64,000 nt of DNA from Streptomyces sp. LHD-70 (GCF_031157275.1 NZ_JAVIFW010000002.1:124001-188000); one strand, 5' to 3'; shown: positions 22,126 through 31,637, counted from the first letter of the stretch. Notes: generated by a model not told the origin, from the letters alone. Made by a program: numbers and translations.

Positions 22126-23302
22126 GCCCCGCCGACCGCGCCCGTTCCACCGCCGGGCCGATCGCCTTCGCCACGGCCTCGATGTCGGCGCGGGTCGTCG
22201 TGTGCCCGAGGGAGAAGCGCAGGGTGCCGCGGGCCAGGTCCGGGTCGGTGCCGGTGGCGAGCAGGACGTGGCTCGGCTGGGCCACGCCCGCCGTGCACGC
22301 GGAGCCGGTGGAGCACTCGATGCCCTGGGCGTCGAGGAGGAGCAGCAGCGAGTCGCCCTCGCAGCCGGGGAAGGTGAAGTGCGCGTTGGCGGGCAGCCGG
22401 CCGAGGGCGTCCGGGCCGGCCGGCGCCGGGTCGCCGCCCAGGATCGCGTCGGGTGCGGCGGCGCGGACGGCGGTGATCAGCTCGTCCCGCAGGCCGCCGA
22501 TCTCCTGCGCGAACCAGTCGCGGCGCCCGGCGGCGATCCGCCCGGCCACGGCGAACGCGGCGACGGCCGGGACGTCGAGGGTCCCGGAGCGCACATGCCG
22601 CTCCTGCCCGCCGCCGTGCAGCACGGGCACGGGGCTGTACTCCCGGCCGAGCAGCAGCGCCCCGATGCCGTACGGACCGCCGACCTTGTGGCCGCTGACC
22701 GTCATCGCGGCGAGCCCGGAGGCACCGAAGTCGACGGGGAGCTGACCGAAGGCCTGGACGGCGTCGGCATGCAGCGGAACGTCGAACTCGGCTGCCACGT
22801 CGGCGAGTTCACGCACCGGCATGACCGTGCCGATCTCATTGTTGGCCCACATGACCGTGGCGAGGGCGACGTCGTCGGGGTTGCGCTCGATGGCCGCGCG
22901 CAGCGCCTCGGGGTGCACCCGGCCGTACGCGTCGACGGGCAGGTACTCGATCGTCGCGCCCTCGTGCTCGCCGAGCCAGTGCACCGCGTCGAGCACGGCG
23001 TGGTGTTCGACGGGGCTGGCGAGGACGCGGATGCGCGCGGGGTCGGCGGCCCGGCGCGCCCAGAACAGGCCCTTCACGGCGAGGTTGTCGGCCTCGGTGC
23101 CGCCGGAGGTGAGGACGACTTCGCTGGGGCGGGCGCCGAGTGCGTCGGCGAGGGTCTCGCGGGCCTCCTCGACGGTGCGCCTGGCCCGCCGCCCGGCGGC
23201 GTGCAGGGAGGAGGCGTTGCCGACGACGGTGAGCTGCGTGGTCATCGCCTCGACGGCCTCCGGAAGCATCGGAGTGGTCGCGGCGTGGTCGAGATAGGCC
23301 AT
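22118..23302 (-). CDS. Cysteine desulfurase (NifS/IscS-like)
   Basis: A 394-residue PLP enzyme that takes sulfur from cysteine to form a persulfide for thiolation or Fe-S assembly. It begins [12 protein letters not shown]. The PLP lysine is in [13 protein letters not shown] and the persulfide Cys in [18 protein letters not shown]. Length is typical of group I enzymes. The ATG at 23302 is only 10 bases from a TAGAAT hexamer, so the transcript may have almost no leader. It sits next to mnmA, which needs persulfide sulfur, so a role in tRNA thiolation is likely. Confidence 0.95.
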   Translation of the reverse strand: MAYLDHAATTPMLPEAVEAMTTQLTVVGNASSLHAAGRRARRTVEEARETLADALGARPSEVVLTSGGTEADNLAVKGLFWARRAADPARIRVLASPVEHHAVLDAVHWLGEHEGATIEYLPVDAYGRVHPEALRAAIERNPDDVALATVMWANNEIGTVMPVRELADVAAEFDVPLHADAVQAFGQLPVDFGASGLAAMTVSGHKVGGPYGIGALLLGREYSPVPVLHGGGQERHVRSGTLDVPAVAAFAVAGRIAAGRRDWFAQEIGGLRDELITAVRAAAPDAILGGDPAPAGPDALGRLPANAHFTFPGCEGDSLLLLLDAQGIECSTGSACTAGVAQPSHVLLATGTDPDLARGTLRFSLGHTTTRADIEAVAKAIGPAVERARSAGLS

Positions 23303-23312
23303 GGTGCGATCG

Positions 23313-23318
23313 ATTCTA
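23313..23318 (-). promoter_or_regulatory. Candidate -10 hexamer of the cysteine desulfurase gene
   Basis: Reads TAGAAT on the minus strand, ending 10 bases before the ATG. The predicted transcription start would fall about three bases before the start codon, giving a near-leaderless mRNA. No clear -35 box is visible. Confidence 0.45.
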
Positions 23319-23414
23319 CGAGCCGCGGGGAGGGGGCACGGCGGGCGTAGGGGGGCACGACGGGGTCCCGCGCAACCCTGGCGCCGAGTGTCAGTACCAA
23401 ATAGCCTTACGGTC

Positions 23415-24302
23415 ATGACAGCCAAGCGGTTTCTCGACCACGCCAACCGGGCCATCGACCAAGCCAACCGGGCTCTCGACCACGACTGGGTACTCGACCG
23501 CACCTTCCACAGCTCTTCCGGCGAGGTCCGCTGGGCCGCGCTCGGCGCATCCGAGGCGCCTCCCCTCGTCTTCGTCCACGGCACCCCGTTCTCGTCGTAC
23601 GTCTGGCGATCCGTCGCCCGCGCGCTCGCCCCGCACCACCGGGTCCACGTCTGGGACCTGCCGGGGTACGGCGCCTCGGAGATGCGGGATGGCCAGGACG
23701 TCTCCCTCGACCAACAGGCCCGCGTCTTCACGGAACTGCTCGACCACTGGGGCCTGGACCAGCCCGCCGTCGTCGCGCACGACTTCGGCGGCTGCATCGC
23801 GCTGCGCGCCCACCTGCTGCACGGGGCGCGCTACGAACGACTGGCCCTGCTCGACCCGGTGGCGCTCGCCCCGTGGGGCTCGCCGACCTACCGGCTGCTC
23901 GGGGCGAACGCCGAGGTGTTCGCCCAGCTCCCGGCGCCGCTGCACGCAGCCCTGGTACGGGAGTACCTGGGCTCGGGAAGTCATCTCGGGCTGCACCCCG
24001 AGGTCCACTCACGCCTAGTCGCGCCGTGGTGCACCCCGGAGGGGCAGGCGGCGTTCTACCGGCAGATCACCCTGAACGACCAGCGCTTCACCGATGAGAT
24101 CCAGGACAGATACGGGGAGCTGAAGCTTCCGGTCCTGGTGTGCTGGGGCGCCGAGGACACCTGGATCCCGGTGGCCAAGGCACACGAACTGGCCGAGGCG
24201 ATCCCGGGCGCCGAGCTGCGCGTGTTCGAGGGCGCCGGACATCTCGTACAGGAGGACGCCCCCGCGGAGCTGGCGGCGCAGCTCGCCCGCTTCCTCGGCT
24301 GA
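23415..24302 (+). CDS. Alpha/beta hydrolase, haloalkane dehalogenase/epoxide hydrolase-like
   Basis: A 295-residue alpha/beta-fold hydrolase. Motifs: oxyanion [10 protein letters not shown] near residue 60, nucleophile elbow [13 protein letters not shown] (Asp nucleophile, as in haloalkane dehalogenases and epoxide hydrolases), acidic residue in [11 protein letters not shown] and catalytic His in [11 protein letters not shown]. The ATG at 23415 precedes an N-terminus with two related heptads ([18 protein letters not shown]). No ribosome site is visible and TAGCCT lies about 8 bases upstream, so the mRNA may be leaderless. It is divergent from the cysteine desulfurase. Substrate unknown. Confidence 0.88.
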   Translation: MTAKRFLDHANRAIDQANRALDHDWVLDRTFHSSSGEVRWAALGASEAPPLVFVHGTPFSSYVWRSVARALAPHHRVHVWDLPGYGASEMRDGQDVSLDQQARVFTELLDHWGLDQPAVVAHDFGGCIALRAHLLHGARYERLALLDPVALAPWGSPTYRLLGANAEVFAQLPAPLHAALVREYLGSGSHLGLHPEVHSRLVAPWCTPEGQAAFYRQITLNDQRFTDEIQDRYGELKLPVLVCWGAEDTWIPVAKAHELAEAIPGAELRVFEGAGHLVQEDAPAELAAQLARFLG

Positions 24303-24322
24303 GCCCTCGGCGCGGGCTCAGC

Positions 24323-24613
24323 TCAGCCGAAGTTCCAGACCACCGCCGAGTTGGCGCTGGTCAGGGCGGCCAGGACGAGCAGGTCGGCGACGCCCAGACC
24401 GAGGCCGAGGTAGGCGCGGCCACGGCGAGCGGTACCGGCGCGCAGCGCGAGGCAGGCGAGGACGATGGCGATCGGCCCGAGGACGACGTTCAGGACGAGC
24501 AGCCCGAGGAGGCCGAGGACGAAGGACGCGACGGCCATGGAGTCGGGGCGGCGGGTCGCCCCGTCGGGCAGGCGGGCGCGGTCGGCGAGCAGGGAGGAAG
24601 GCACGGGACTCAC
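24323..24613 (-). CDS. DUF4190-type small membrane protein
   Basis: A 96-residue protein with two hydrophobic helices separated by a short Arg-containing loop: MAVASFVLGLLGLLVLNVVL, then an Ala/Leu segment and LGLGLGVADLLVLAAL. This is the DUF4190 pattern. The GTG at 24613 overlaps the preceding small gene's stop (GTGA), so it is translationally coupled. It ends 20 bases from the convergent hydrolase gene. Function unknown. Confidence 0.75.
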   Translation of the reverse strand: MSPVPSSLLADRARLPDGATRRPDSMAVASFVLGLLGLLVLNVVLGPIAIVLACLALRAGTARRGRAYLGLGLGVADLLVLAALTSANSAVVWNFG

Positions 24614-24768
24614 TCCGATCGGTGGCGCGCGAGCTGCTCACGCACCGCGAAGACGGCCAGCCAGCCGGCGATGACGGCGGCGGCCACGAGGGATACGGAG
24701 AGGGGGAGTTGGGCCACGGAGCCGAGCAGAACGCCCAGCAGCAGCAGCGCGGCGACAAGTGCGATCAC
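24610..24768 (-). CDS. Very small two-helix membrane protein
   Basis: A 52-residue protein, nearly all membrane: IALVAALLLLGVLLGSVAQL then SLVAAAVIAGWLAVFAV, ending in a basic tail (REQLARHRSE). I start at the GTG at 24768 because GAGAGG lies 6 bases upstream. A longer GTG start at 24804 would begin inside the operator described at 24788-24805 and has no ribosome site. It is the first gene of a two-gene unit with the DUF4190 protein, divergent from the TetR-type regulator, which probably controls it. Confidence 0.6.
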   Translation of the reverse strand: MIALVAALLLLGVLLGSVAQLPLSVSLVAAAVIAGWLAVFAVREQLARHRSE

Positions 24769-24787
24769 GTTACGCCTCTCAGATTTC

Positions 24788-24805
24788 AGCGTACGACTGT
24801 TCACT
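24788..24805. promoter_or_regulatory. Operator copy 1 for the FabR-like regulator
   Basis: Imperfect palindrome AGCGTACGACTGTTCACT. It matches copy 2 (24845-24862) at 13 of 18 positions. It lies just downstream of a minus-strand TAGACT hexamer (24814-24819), so binding would block the small membrane-protein genes. From memory it resembles E. coli FabR sites. Confidence 0.55.
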
Positions 24806-24844
24806 GACTGCCGAGTCTAAAGGGTGCGAGGGGTCCCTCGCGAC

Positions 24845-24862
24845 AGAGAACGGTTGTTTACT
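24845..24862. promoter_or_regulatory. Operator copy 2 for the FabR-like regulator
   Basis: AGAGAACGGTTGTTTACT, related to copy 1 with its start 57 bases away. It ends 7 bases before the ATG of the regulator and contains a TTTACT that could serve as its -10 box, which fits autorepression. Confidence 0.55.
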
Positions 24863-24869
24863 GAGTTCC

Positions 24870-25526
24870 ATGAGTCACACTCCCGACGCCCCGGGCACAC
24901 GCCAGGCCCAGAAGCTGCGGACCCGCCAGGCCCTCATGTCCGCGAGCCTGGAACTCCTGGAGCAGCAGAGCCTCAGCAGCCTCGGTCTGCGCGAGGTGGC
25001 ACGGGCGGTCGGCATCTCCCCCGCGGGCTTCTACCGCCACTTCTGCGGCATCCCGGACCTCGGCGTGGCCCTGGTCGAGGAGACCCTGGGCAGTCTGCGC
25101 ACCCTGATAGCCGCGATCCTGACCGAGACCGGCGACACCGAGCGGCGCATCGCGCACACCGTCGAGCTGATCGCCCGCCATATCGCCGAGCAGCCCGCCT
25201 ACTTCCGTTTTCTGGTACGTGAGCGGACCGGCGGAGTGGCCCCGGTGCGCCAGGCCATCGCGACCCAACTCGACCTGTTCTCGGAGGAGTTGACCGAGGT
25301 GCTGGCCGCGGAGACCGAGCTGCGCGGCTGGCAGCCCGAGGATCTCCGCATGCTGGCGGGCATGTACGTGGACCAGATGGTGATGACCGCGGCCGCGCTC
25401 CTGGAGGCCGGGCCGGACGCCACGGAGGAGACCGCGCGCATCACCCGTACCGCCCGACGCAGGCTGCGCCTGATCAACGTGGGCAGCGAGCACTGGCTCG
25501 ACGCGGGTCAGCCGCCGTCCGCGTAA
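24870..25526 (+). CDS. TetR-family regulator, FabR-like
   Basis: A 218-residue repressor. The N-terminal HTH (LGLREVARAVGISPAGFYRHF, quoted in parts: LREVARAVGIS then PAGFYRHF) and the following DLGVALVEETLGSLRTLI closely parallel E. coli FabR, the repressor of unsaturated fatty-acid genes. The C-terminal FRFLVRERTGGVAPVRQAI also matches FabR's LLLRERSG region. The ATG at 24870 fits the family start; there is no ribosome site. Paired palindromes flank the intergenic region to the divergent small membrane-protein genes. It may sense acyl-CoA or acyl-ACP, which is inference. The gene ends 8 bases from the convergent WYL gene. Confidence 0.88.
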   Translation: MSHTPDAPGTRQAQKLRTRQALMSASLELLEQQSLSSLGLREVARAVGISPAGFYRHFCGIPDLGVALVEETLGSLRTLIAAILTETGDTERRIAHTVELIARHIAEQPAYFRFLVRERTGGVAPVRQAIATQLDLFSEELTEVLAAETELRGWQPEDLRMLAGMYVDQMVMTAAALLEAGPDATEETARITRTARRRLRLINVGSEHWLDAGQPPSA

Positions 25527-25534
25527 AGCCCGGT

Positions 25535-26503
25535 TCAGCCGTCGTCCGCGTAGAGCCCGACGATCGACGACGCCGCCCGCGCCAGTTCGCGGCGGGCCTC
25601 CGACGGGGAGAGGACCTCGGCGCGGTCGGCGAAGGAGAGCAGCTGGCGGATCTCGCGGATGTCACCGAAGGCGAGGCGCACGGGGACCCAGTCCTCGTCG
25701 TCGAGCCCCTCCGCCGGGAGCGCCGTCATGTAAGCGCCGTTCATCCGGACGAACATGTCGAGCCAGGGCCGCCGCACCCGCGCCTCCACGACGATCGCGC
25801 CCGAGCGGTCCTCGACGCGGCGCCGCAACTCCTCCCATACGTCGGCGAGTTCGACACCCGGCCGCCTGCGCACGGGCTCCCCGGTCACCTCGGCCGCCTC
25901 GACGCGGTCGACGCGCAGCAGCCGCGGGGCGCCGTCCCGGTCGGCGACCAGGTACCAGACACCGGCCTTGGAGACGAGGCCGTACGGGTCGACGGTGTAG
26001 TCGCGCGCCGCCGACCGGCCGCTGTGGCGGTAGCGCACATCGATGCGGCGGTCGCTGAACACGGCGTCCTGCAGGGCCTCCAGGTCGACCGCGGGCCGCG
26101 GTCCGCCGAGCCAGCGCACCGGGTCGACGAGGATGCGGCGCGCGGCCAGTTCGGCGCCGGGCCGGTGCGGGGCGGGCAGTGCGGCCATGACCTTGCGCAG
26201 CGCCGAGCCGATCGCAGAGTCCAGGCCGAGCGCGGCGTGCGTGCCCTCCGCGGCGAGCACGAACAGCGCCCGCGACTCGTCGGCCGTGAGCCCCGTGACA
26301 TCCGTGCGGTAGCCGGGCAGCAGCGCGATGCCGCCGTGCCGGCCGCGCTCCGCGTACACCGGGACGCCGCTGCCGGAGAGCGCCTCGACGTCGCGGTAGA
26401 TCGTGCGGACGGACACTTCGAGGCGCTCGGCGAGTTCATGCGCGGGCACGCGGCCGCGGGTCTGGAGCAGCAGCAGGATGGAGAGCAGCCGTTCGGACTT
26501 CAC
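25535..26503 (-). CDS. HTH/WYL-domain transcriptional regulator
   Basis: A 322-residue regulator of the YafY/DeoR-like WYL class. The winged HTH is at residues 1-60 (MKSERLLSILLLLQTRGRVP, then LEVSVRTIYRDVEALSG). A middle region and a WYL domain around residues 140-220 follow (YTVDPYGLVSKAGVWYLVAD). A C-terminal WCX-like extension includes PWLDMFVRMNG. WYL proteins bind small ligands or nucleic acid. The target is unknown; the neighbouring thioesterase gene lies 36 bases upstream on the same strand. Confidence 0.9.
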   Translation of the reverse strand: MKSERLLSILLLLQTRGRVPAHELAERLEVSVRTIYRDVEALSGSGVPVYAERGRHGGIALLPGYRTDVTGLTADESRALFVLAAEGTHAALGLDSAIGSALRKVMAALPAPHRPGAELAARRILVDPVRWLGGPRPAVDLEALQDAVFSDRRIDVRYRHSGRSAARDYTVDPYGLVSKAGVWYLVADRDGAPRLLRVDRVEAAEVTGEPVRRRPGVELADVWEELRRRVEDRSGAIVVEARVRRPWLDMFVRMNGAYMTALPAEGLDDEDWVPVRLAFGDIREIRQLLSFADRAEVLSPSEARRELARAASSIVGLYADDG

Positions 26504-26539
26504 GCCACCCAGGATCGCCCACCCATACGCGTACGGGGA

Positions 26540-27415
26540 TCAGCGGGCGAGGACCGTCCTGGCCAACTGCCGGGACTGGGCGACGAGTCGGCCCGCGCTG
26601 TCCCAGACCTCGGCGTCCTCCTCCAGGAAGCCGCCCGCGAGGTTGCGGGTGGCTATGGCGACGCGCAGCGGGCCCGGGGCGGGGCGGCAGCGCACATGCA
26701 CGGTCAGCTCGACGGTCGGCACCCAGCCGGAGAGGCCGAGCTCGAAGGCGGTCGGCGGGAGGGCGTCCACGGTGAGGAGCAGGGAGAGCGGGTCGGCGTC
26801 ACGGCCGTCGGCGAGGCCGAACCAGGCGCGCATCTCGCCCTTGCCGGAGGGTGTGCCGAGGGCCCAGCCGAGGGTGGCGGGGTCCAGCTTCAGCCACAGC
26901 CGCTCGGCGATGGCGGTGCTGCCCTGCACGGGGGCGTCGTCGGGCGCGTCCTGCGGGCCGAAGCACTGGTCGACGGGCGGGATGGGCGGGACCTCGGCCG
27001 ATGTGCGGACGTCGTCGGGCAGGGCGTCCAGGTCTCCGTACGAGGCGATGACGCGGATGCGTTCCACCTCGGTGCCGTCGGCCTCGTACTGGACGAGGGA
27101 GGCCTGGCCGGTGGAGAGGGTGCGGCCGGCGCGGACGGTGTCCGTGCGGATCACGGCCGGGCCCGGCTGGGAGGCGGTGAGGTAGTGCGCGGAGATCGTG
27201 AACGGGTCGGGGTGCGGCAGGGCGTCGGCGAGGGCGCGGCCGATGACGGCGAGCAGATAGCCGCCGTTGACCGCGTTGATGATCGTCCAGCCAGCGGAGA
27301 GTTCGGTGTCGTAGACGCCCTCCGCGCGGCGCACCACCGCGGTGTCGCGGTCGAACTCGCTGTCGCCGATGGTGGCCCGTGTCGTGGCCTGCGCAGCCTG
27401 CGTGCCCTGAGTCAT
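26540..27415 (-). CDS. Acyl-CoA thioesterase-like (TesB double hot-dog)
   Basis: A 291-residue protein with two tandem hot-dog domains, the TesB/acyl-CoA thioesterase II arrangement. The first domain has the typical SAGWTIINAVNGGYLLAVIG, and HYLTASQPGPAVIRTDTVRA follows. The second contains WFGLADGRDADPLSLLLTVD with an Asp expected in catalysis. It probably hydrolyses an acyl-CoA; chain length cannot be told. The ATG at 27415 is chosen for fit with the family start. Confidence 0.85.
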   Translation of the reverse strand: MTQGTQAAQATTRATIGDSEFDRDTAVVRRAEGVYDTELSAGWTIINAVNGGYLLAVIGRALADALPHPDPFTISAHYLTASQPGPAVIRTDTVRAGRTLSTGQASLVQYEADGTEVERIRVIASYGDLDALPDDVRTSAEVPPIPPVDQCFGPQDAPDDAPVQGSTAIAERLWLKLDPATLGWALGTPSGKGEMRAWFGLADGRDADPLSLLLTVDALPPTAFELGLSGWVPTVELTVHVRCRPAPGPLRVAIATRNLAGGFLEEDAEVWDSAGRLVAQSRQLARTVLAR

Positions 27416-27437
27416 GGATGCACGGTACAACAGGCAA

Positions 27438-28115
27438 CTACTGAGCGGTAGCTTTTTCGTCGACCGCGGATCGCCGGTTCCAGGCGCGCGGGGCCCGCCA
27501 GTGCCGGGTGATGGCGAGCAGCCGCAGCACGAACGCGGTGATGACGGCGAGGGCACTGGTGTAGCCGTTGAGGATCTCGAAGTGGATGCAGAGGACCACG
27601 ATGCCCGCGCCGACCATGGCCGGCACCGCGTACAGGTCACGGTCCCAGCGCAGCAGCGACGGCACCTCGTTGGCGAGTACGTCGCGCAGCACGCCGCCGC
27701 CGACGGCCGTGGCGAGGCCGAGCGCGGCGGATGCGGTGAGGCCGAGGCCGTACTCGTACGCCTTTATCGTGCCCGCCACGCAGAACAGGCCGAGGCCGGC
27801 CGCGTCGAAGACGTTCACGGCCAGGTTGATCCGCTCCACCTCCGGGTGCAGGAAGAAGACCAGGGCCGCGGCGAAGAGGGGGGTGACGAAGTAGCCGAGG
27901 TCGGTGAAGGCGGACGGGGGTACGGCACCGATGATCACGTCCCGGAAGATGCCGCCGCCGAGCGCGGTGACCTCGGCGAGTACGGCGATGCCGAACACGT
28001 CGAAGTTCTTGCGGACCGCGAGGAGGGCCCCGGAAATGGCGAACACGAAGATTCCGACCAGATCAAGGCTGTGCTGGACGGAGGGTGTGAAGAGGTCCTG
28101 GATCACGGGGTGCAT
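27438..28115 (-). CDS. TRIC/UPF0126 family cation channel-like membrane protein
   Basis: A 225-residue, seven-helix membrane protein of the UPF0126/TRIC family. Two repeated units carry the family glycine signature: ALGGGIFRDVIIGAVPP in the first and AVGGGVLRDVLANEVPS in the second. Prokaryotic TRIC proteins are trimeric K+-permeable channels; glycine transport has also been proposed for relatives. The C-terminal ~25 residues are basic and cytoplasmic. Transcribed as a single gene; its start region abuts the repeat cluster at 28195-28283. Confidence 0.92.
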   Translation of the reverse strand: MHPVIQDLFTPSVQHSLDLVGIFVFAISGALLAVRKNFDVFGIAVLAEVTALGGGIFRDVIIGAVPPSAFTDLGYFVTPLFAAALVFFLHPEVERINLAVNVFDAAGLGLFCVAGTIKAYEYGLGLTASAALGLATAVGGGVLRDVLANEVPSLLRWDRDLYAVPAMVGAGIVVLCIHFEILNGYTSALAVITAFVLRLLAITRHWRAPRAWNRRSAVDEKATAQ

Positions 28116-28194
28116 TGTGCCGGGTCCGTGCCGGTGCGTTCAGGTGCGGGCCGACCTGGGCACCCCCAGGGGGCTCCGCCCCCGGCCCCCCGCT

Positions 28195-28283
28195 CCTCAA
28201 TCGCCGGAGGGGCTTCTTTTCGCGCTCCGCGCTCGTCCTCAATCGCCGGACGGGCTCAAATTGAGCCCCTCCGGCGATTGAGG
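28195..28283. repeat. Streptomycete intergenic hairpin repeat, two units
   Basis: One half-unit (CCTCAATCGCCGGAGGGGCT, from 28195) is followed by a full 47-base hairpin at 28237-28283. The hairpin has arms CCTCAATCGCCGGA/TCCGGCGATTGAGG and inner arms GGGCTCAA/TTGAGCCC. The hairpin lies 9 bases after the oppF stop, so it probably also terminates the opp operon. Related copies are at 34971 and 58994. Confidence 0.85.
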
Positions 28284-28291
28284 AGGCGACG

Positions 28292-29542
28292 TCAGTCCGC
28301 GGACTTCGACGCCCCCGGGACCTCCACCCCCGCCGCCTCCGCCGCGGCCACCGCCGCGGTCAGCAGGACCGTGTCCTGTGGGGCCTGGTCCTCCGCGTTC
28401 TCCGGGTGGTGGCAGGCGACCTGGTGGCCCGTGGCCAGGGAGAGCATCGGGGGCTCGGCCGTCTTGCAGATCTGTGTCGCCTTCCAGCAGCGCGTGTGGA
28501 AGCGGCAGCCGCTCGGCGGGGCGATCGGGGACGGCACGTCGCCGCGGAGCAGGATGCGTTCGCTCTTCGCCGCGCGGCGTCGCGGGTCCGGCACCGGCAC
28601 GGCGGAGAGCAGCGCCTTCGTGTAGGGGTGCATCGGCGACTCGTACAGCGACTTGCGGTCCGCCAGCTCGACGATCTTGCCGAGGTACATCACCGCGATC
28701 CGGTCCGAGACGTGCCGGATGACCGACAGGTCGTGGGCGATGATCACGTAGGTGAGGCCGAGCTCCTGCTGGAGGTCGTCGAGGAGGTTGACGACCTGCG
28801 CCTGGATGGAGACGTCCAGGGCCGAGACCGGCTCGTCGGCGACGACCAGCTTCGGCTTCAGGGCCAACGCCCTTGCGATGCCGATGCGTTGACGCTGGCC
28901 GCCGGAGAATTCGTGCGGATAGCGGTTGTAGTGCTCGGGGTTGAGGCCGACGACCTCCAGGAGTCGCTGGACCTCCTTCTTGATGCCGCCCTCGGGCGTG
29001 ACGCCCTGGAGCTTGAAGGGGGCCGAGACGATCGCGCCCACGGTGTGCCGGGGGTTCAGCGACGAGTACGGGTCCTGGAAGATCATCTGGACGTCGCGGC
29101 GCATCGGGCGCATCCCGCGCACGCCCAGGTGCGTGATGTCGCGGCCCTCGAACTCGACCGTGCCCGCGGTGGGTTCGAGCAGCCGCGTGATCAGCCGGCC
29201 CATGGTCGACTTGCCGCAGCCGGACTCGCCGACGACGCCCAGGGTTTCGCCCGAGCGGACGTCGAAGTCGATGCCGTCGACGGCCTTGACCGAGCCGACC
29301 TGCCGCTTCAGCACGCCCTTGCGGATCGGGAAGTGCTTCTTCAGGCCGGTGACCTTGAGCAGGACCTCGCCCGGCGCGGGATCCTTGCTCAGCACCGCGG
29401 AACCGGAGTCGGCGCTCTGCTCGGGAATCGTCACGGGCGTGCCCTGCCCCTCGGGACGGTCTTCGCGGTTCTCGCGCATCTCGCGGAGTTCACTGTCTTC
29501 GCTTCGCTCTTCGCGACGGTCTTCGCGTCGGTCTTCGCTCAC
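28292..29542 (-). CDS. oppF: Oligopeptide ABC transporter ATP-binding protein (OppF-like)
   Basis: A 416-residue ATPase of a peptide importer. Walker [10 protein letters not shown], signature [16 protein letters not shown], Walker [15 protein letters not shown]-loop IIAHDLSV. The C-terminal oligopeptide/dipeptide extension has Cys residues for an Fe-S or zinc site ([18 protein letters not shown] and VACHH). The first ~60 residues are unusual: a charged, repetitive EDRRE/REER segment and a spacer before the ABC core. The start overlaps the oppD stop (ATGA). It is the last gene of the transporter operon. Confidence 0.95.
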   Translation of the reverse strand: MSEDRREDRREERSEDSELREMRENREDRPEGQGTPVTIPEQSADSGSAVLSKDPAPGEVLLKVTGLKKHFPIRKGVLKRQVGSVKAVDGIDFDVRSGETLGVVGESGCGKSTMGRLITRLLEPTAGTVEFEGRDITHLGVRGMRPMRRDVQMIFQDPYSSLNPRHTVGAIVSAPFKLQGVTPEGGIKKEVQRLLEVVGLNPEHYNRYPHEFSGGQRQRIGIARALALKPKLVVADEPVSALDVSIQAQVVNLLDDLQQELGLTYVIIAHDLSVIRHVSDRIAVMYLGKIVELADRKSLYESPMHPYTKALLSAVPVPDPRRRAAKSERILLRGDVPSPIAPPSGCRFHTRCWKATQICKTAEPPMLSLATGHQVACHHPENAEDQAPQDTVLLTAAVAAAEAAGVEVPGASKSAD

Positions 29543-30639
29543 AGCTTGGGCGCAATCTCTTCGGTCCAGATACGTTCCCGCTGCTCCAAGGAGAGGTGGC
29601 AGGCGCTCCAGTGGCCGCTGTCGGTCTCGGCCAGCTCGGGGCGCACCTCGCGGGTCACATTGCCCTTCGGCACGTCCGCGTACGGGCAGCGCGGGTTGAA
29701 GGCGCAGCCGGACGGGATGTTGATCAGCGAGGGCGGGGAGCCCTTGACCGGGATCAGACGCTCGGTCTGCTCCTTGTCGATCCGCGGCATCGACCCCAAC
29801 AGGCCCCAGGTGTACGGGTGTTGGGGCTCGTAGAAGACCTTCTCCGCGGGGCCGCGCTCGACGCAGCGGCCGCCGTACATCACCAGGATGTTGTCGGCGA
29901 GCTCGGCGACGACGCCCAGGTCGTGGGTGATGACGATGACGGCCGAGCCGAACTCCTTCTGCAGATCGCGGATCAGGTCCAGGATCTGCGCCTGCACCGT
30001 CACGTCGAGCGCGGTGGTCGGCTCGTCGGCGATAAGGAGTTCGGGGTTGTTGACCAGCGACATCGCGATCATCGCGCGCTGCCGCATACCGCCGGAGAAC
30101 TCGTGCGGGTAGGAGTCCACGCGCTTGTCGGGCTGCGGGATGCCGACCCGGTCGAGCATCTCGATCGCCCGCTTGCGCGCGGCCTTCTTGTCGACGTCGT
30201 GGTGGACGCGGTACGCCTCCACGATCTGCTTGCCGATCGTGTAGTACGGGTGCAGCGCGGAGAGCGGATCCTGGAAGATCATCGCCATCTCGCGGCCGCG
30301 CAGGCGGCGCACCTCGTCCGGGTCGGTGGTGAGCAGCTCCTGGCCGTCCAGCCAGATCTCGCCGGAGATCTGCGCCTTGCGCTTGCCGTACTGACCGGCG
30401 GTGTGCAGGCCCATGATGCCGAGCGAGGTGACGGACTTGCCGGAGCCCGACTCGCCCACGATGCCGAGGGTCTGCCCCTTCTCCAGCTGGAAGCTGAGGC
30501 CGTCGACGGACTTCACGAGGCCGTCGTCGGTGGGGAAGTGCACCTTCAGGTCGCGTACTTCGAGGAACGCGGAGGGTGCGGGAGAGTCGCTCGCGACCGG
30601 CTCGCCGACGGCGGCTCCGGTCTTCTTCAGGTCGCTCAT
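29539..30639 (-). CDS. oppD: Oligopeptide ABC transporter ATP-binding protein (OppD-like)
   Basis: A 366-residue ATPase paired with OppF. Walker [10 protein letters not shown], signature [16 protein letters not shown], Walker [14 protein letters not shown]-loop VITHDLGV. The C-terminal extension carries Cys residues ([11 protein letters not shown] and SACHL). ATG 30639 overlaps the oppB stop and its stop overlaps the oppF start, both by ATGA, so the last three genes are translationally coupled. Confidence 0.96.
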   Translation of the reverse strand: MSDLKKTGAAVGEPVASDSPAPSAFLEVRDLKVHFPTDDGLVKSVDGLSFQLEKGQTLGIVGESGSGKSVTSLGIMGLHTAGQYGKRKAQISGEIWLDGQELLTTDPDEVRRLRGREMAMIFQDPLSALHPYYTIGKQIVEAYRVHHDVDKKAARKRAIEMLDRVGIPQPDKRVDSYPHEFSGGMRQRAMIAMSLVNNPELLIADEPTTALDVTVQAQILDLIRDLQKEFGSAVIVITHDLGVVAELADNILVMYGGRCVERGPAEKVFYEPQHPYTWGLLGSMPRIDKEQTERLIPVKGSPPSLINIPSGCAFNPRCPYADVPKGNVTREVRPELAETDSGHWSACHLSLEQRERIWTEEIAPKL

Positions 30640-31637
30640 CCGAGCCTCACTCGCGGGTCGATCACGGCGTACATCAGGTCTACGACGAGGTTGGCGAGGG
30701 CGATGGCGAGGGCCGTGCACAGCGTGACGCCGAGGATCATCGGCAGGTCCTTGCCCTCGATCGCCTTGACCGCCTCCTGGCCGAGCCCCGGCAGGTTGAA
30801 GGTGGTCTCGGTGAGGATGGCGCCGCCGATGAGGATGCCGAGGTCCAGGCCGAAGACGGTGAGGATCGGGGTCATGGTGGAGCGCAGGGCGTGCCGCCGG
30901 ATGACCACGGGCTCGGTGACGCCCTTGGCGCGGGCGGTACGGATGTAGTCCTCGCCGAGCACTTCGAGCATGGTGGCGCGGGTGAGCCGTGCGTACATGG
31001 CGGCCTGGAGGAAGGCGAGCACGATCCAGGGCAGGATCAGCGTCTCCACCCAGGTGCCGATGGAGTCGCTCGTGGTGAGCGAGTCGTCGAGGCTGAACCA
31101 GCCGAGGCTGTGGACGAAGACGCCCATCGCGATCATGCCGGTGAAGAAGATCGGCATGGAGACACCGCCGAGGGCGGTGATCATCGCGGCGCGGTCCCAG
31201 ATGGTGCCCCGCTTGAGCGCGGAGACGACACCGACGGTGACACCGCCGATGAGCCACATGACGGCCGCACCGCCGGCGAGCGCGAGGGTGACGGGCAGGG
31301 CGTCCTTGACGGTCTCCCAGACGGGGAGTTCCGTACGGAACGAGTAGCCGAGGCAGGGCGCGCCACAGTGCGTGACGTTTTCACCGCTGCCGTAGTCCCG
31401 GCCGAGCGGAATGCCCTTGACGAACTCCCAGAACTGGACGAGCAGCGGATCGCTCAGGCCCAACTTCTGCCGGATGCCCTCCAGTTGCTCGGCGCCGGAG
31501 TTCTTGCCGGCGAAGAGCACGGCGAGGTCCTGGCCCGACCACTTGGGCAGCATGTAGAAGATGACGAAGGTCGTCAGGAGGACGACCAGCACCATCACGA
31601 AGACGGCGCCCAGGCGCCGGATGAGATAAGCAAGCAC
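30636..31637 (-). CDS. oppB: Oligopeptide ABC transporter permease (OppB-like)
   Basis: A 333-residue inner-membrane permease of the DppB/OppB class with about six helices. The N-terminus [20 protein letters not shown] is typical. The EAA coupling loop reads [20 protein letters not shown] and the last helix ends with [14 protein letters not shown], the family's usual C-terminus. It lies 113 bases downstream of the binding-protein gene. Confidence 0.96.
   Translation of the reverse strand: MLAYLIRRLGAVFVMVLVVLLTTFVIFYMLPKWSGQDLAVLFAGKNSGAEQLEGIRQKLGLSDPLLVQFWEFVKGIPLGRDYGSGENVTHCGAPCLGYSFRTELPVWETVKDALPVTLALAGGAAVMWLIGGVTVGVVSALKRGTIWDRAAMITALGGVSMPIFFTGMIAMGVFVHSLGWFSLDDSLTTSDSIGTWVETLILPWIVLAFLQAAMYARLTRATMLEVLGEDYIRTARAKGVTEPVVIRRHALRSTMTPILTVFGLDLGILIGGAILTETTFNLPGLGQEAVKAIEGKDLPMILGVTLCTALAIALANLVVDLMYAVIDPRVRLG

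Noticed and set aside
28141..28290. CRISPR-like or mobile-element origin for the clustered repeats
   Set aside because: Only two units, no regular spacers and no cas or transposase genes; they match the dispersed hairpin family instead.
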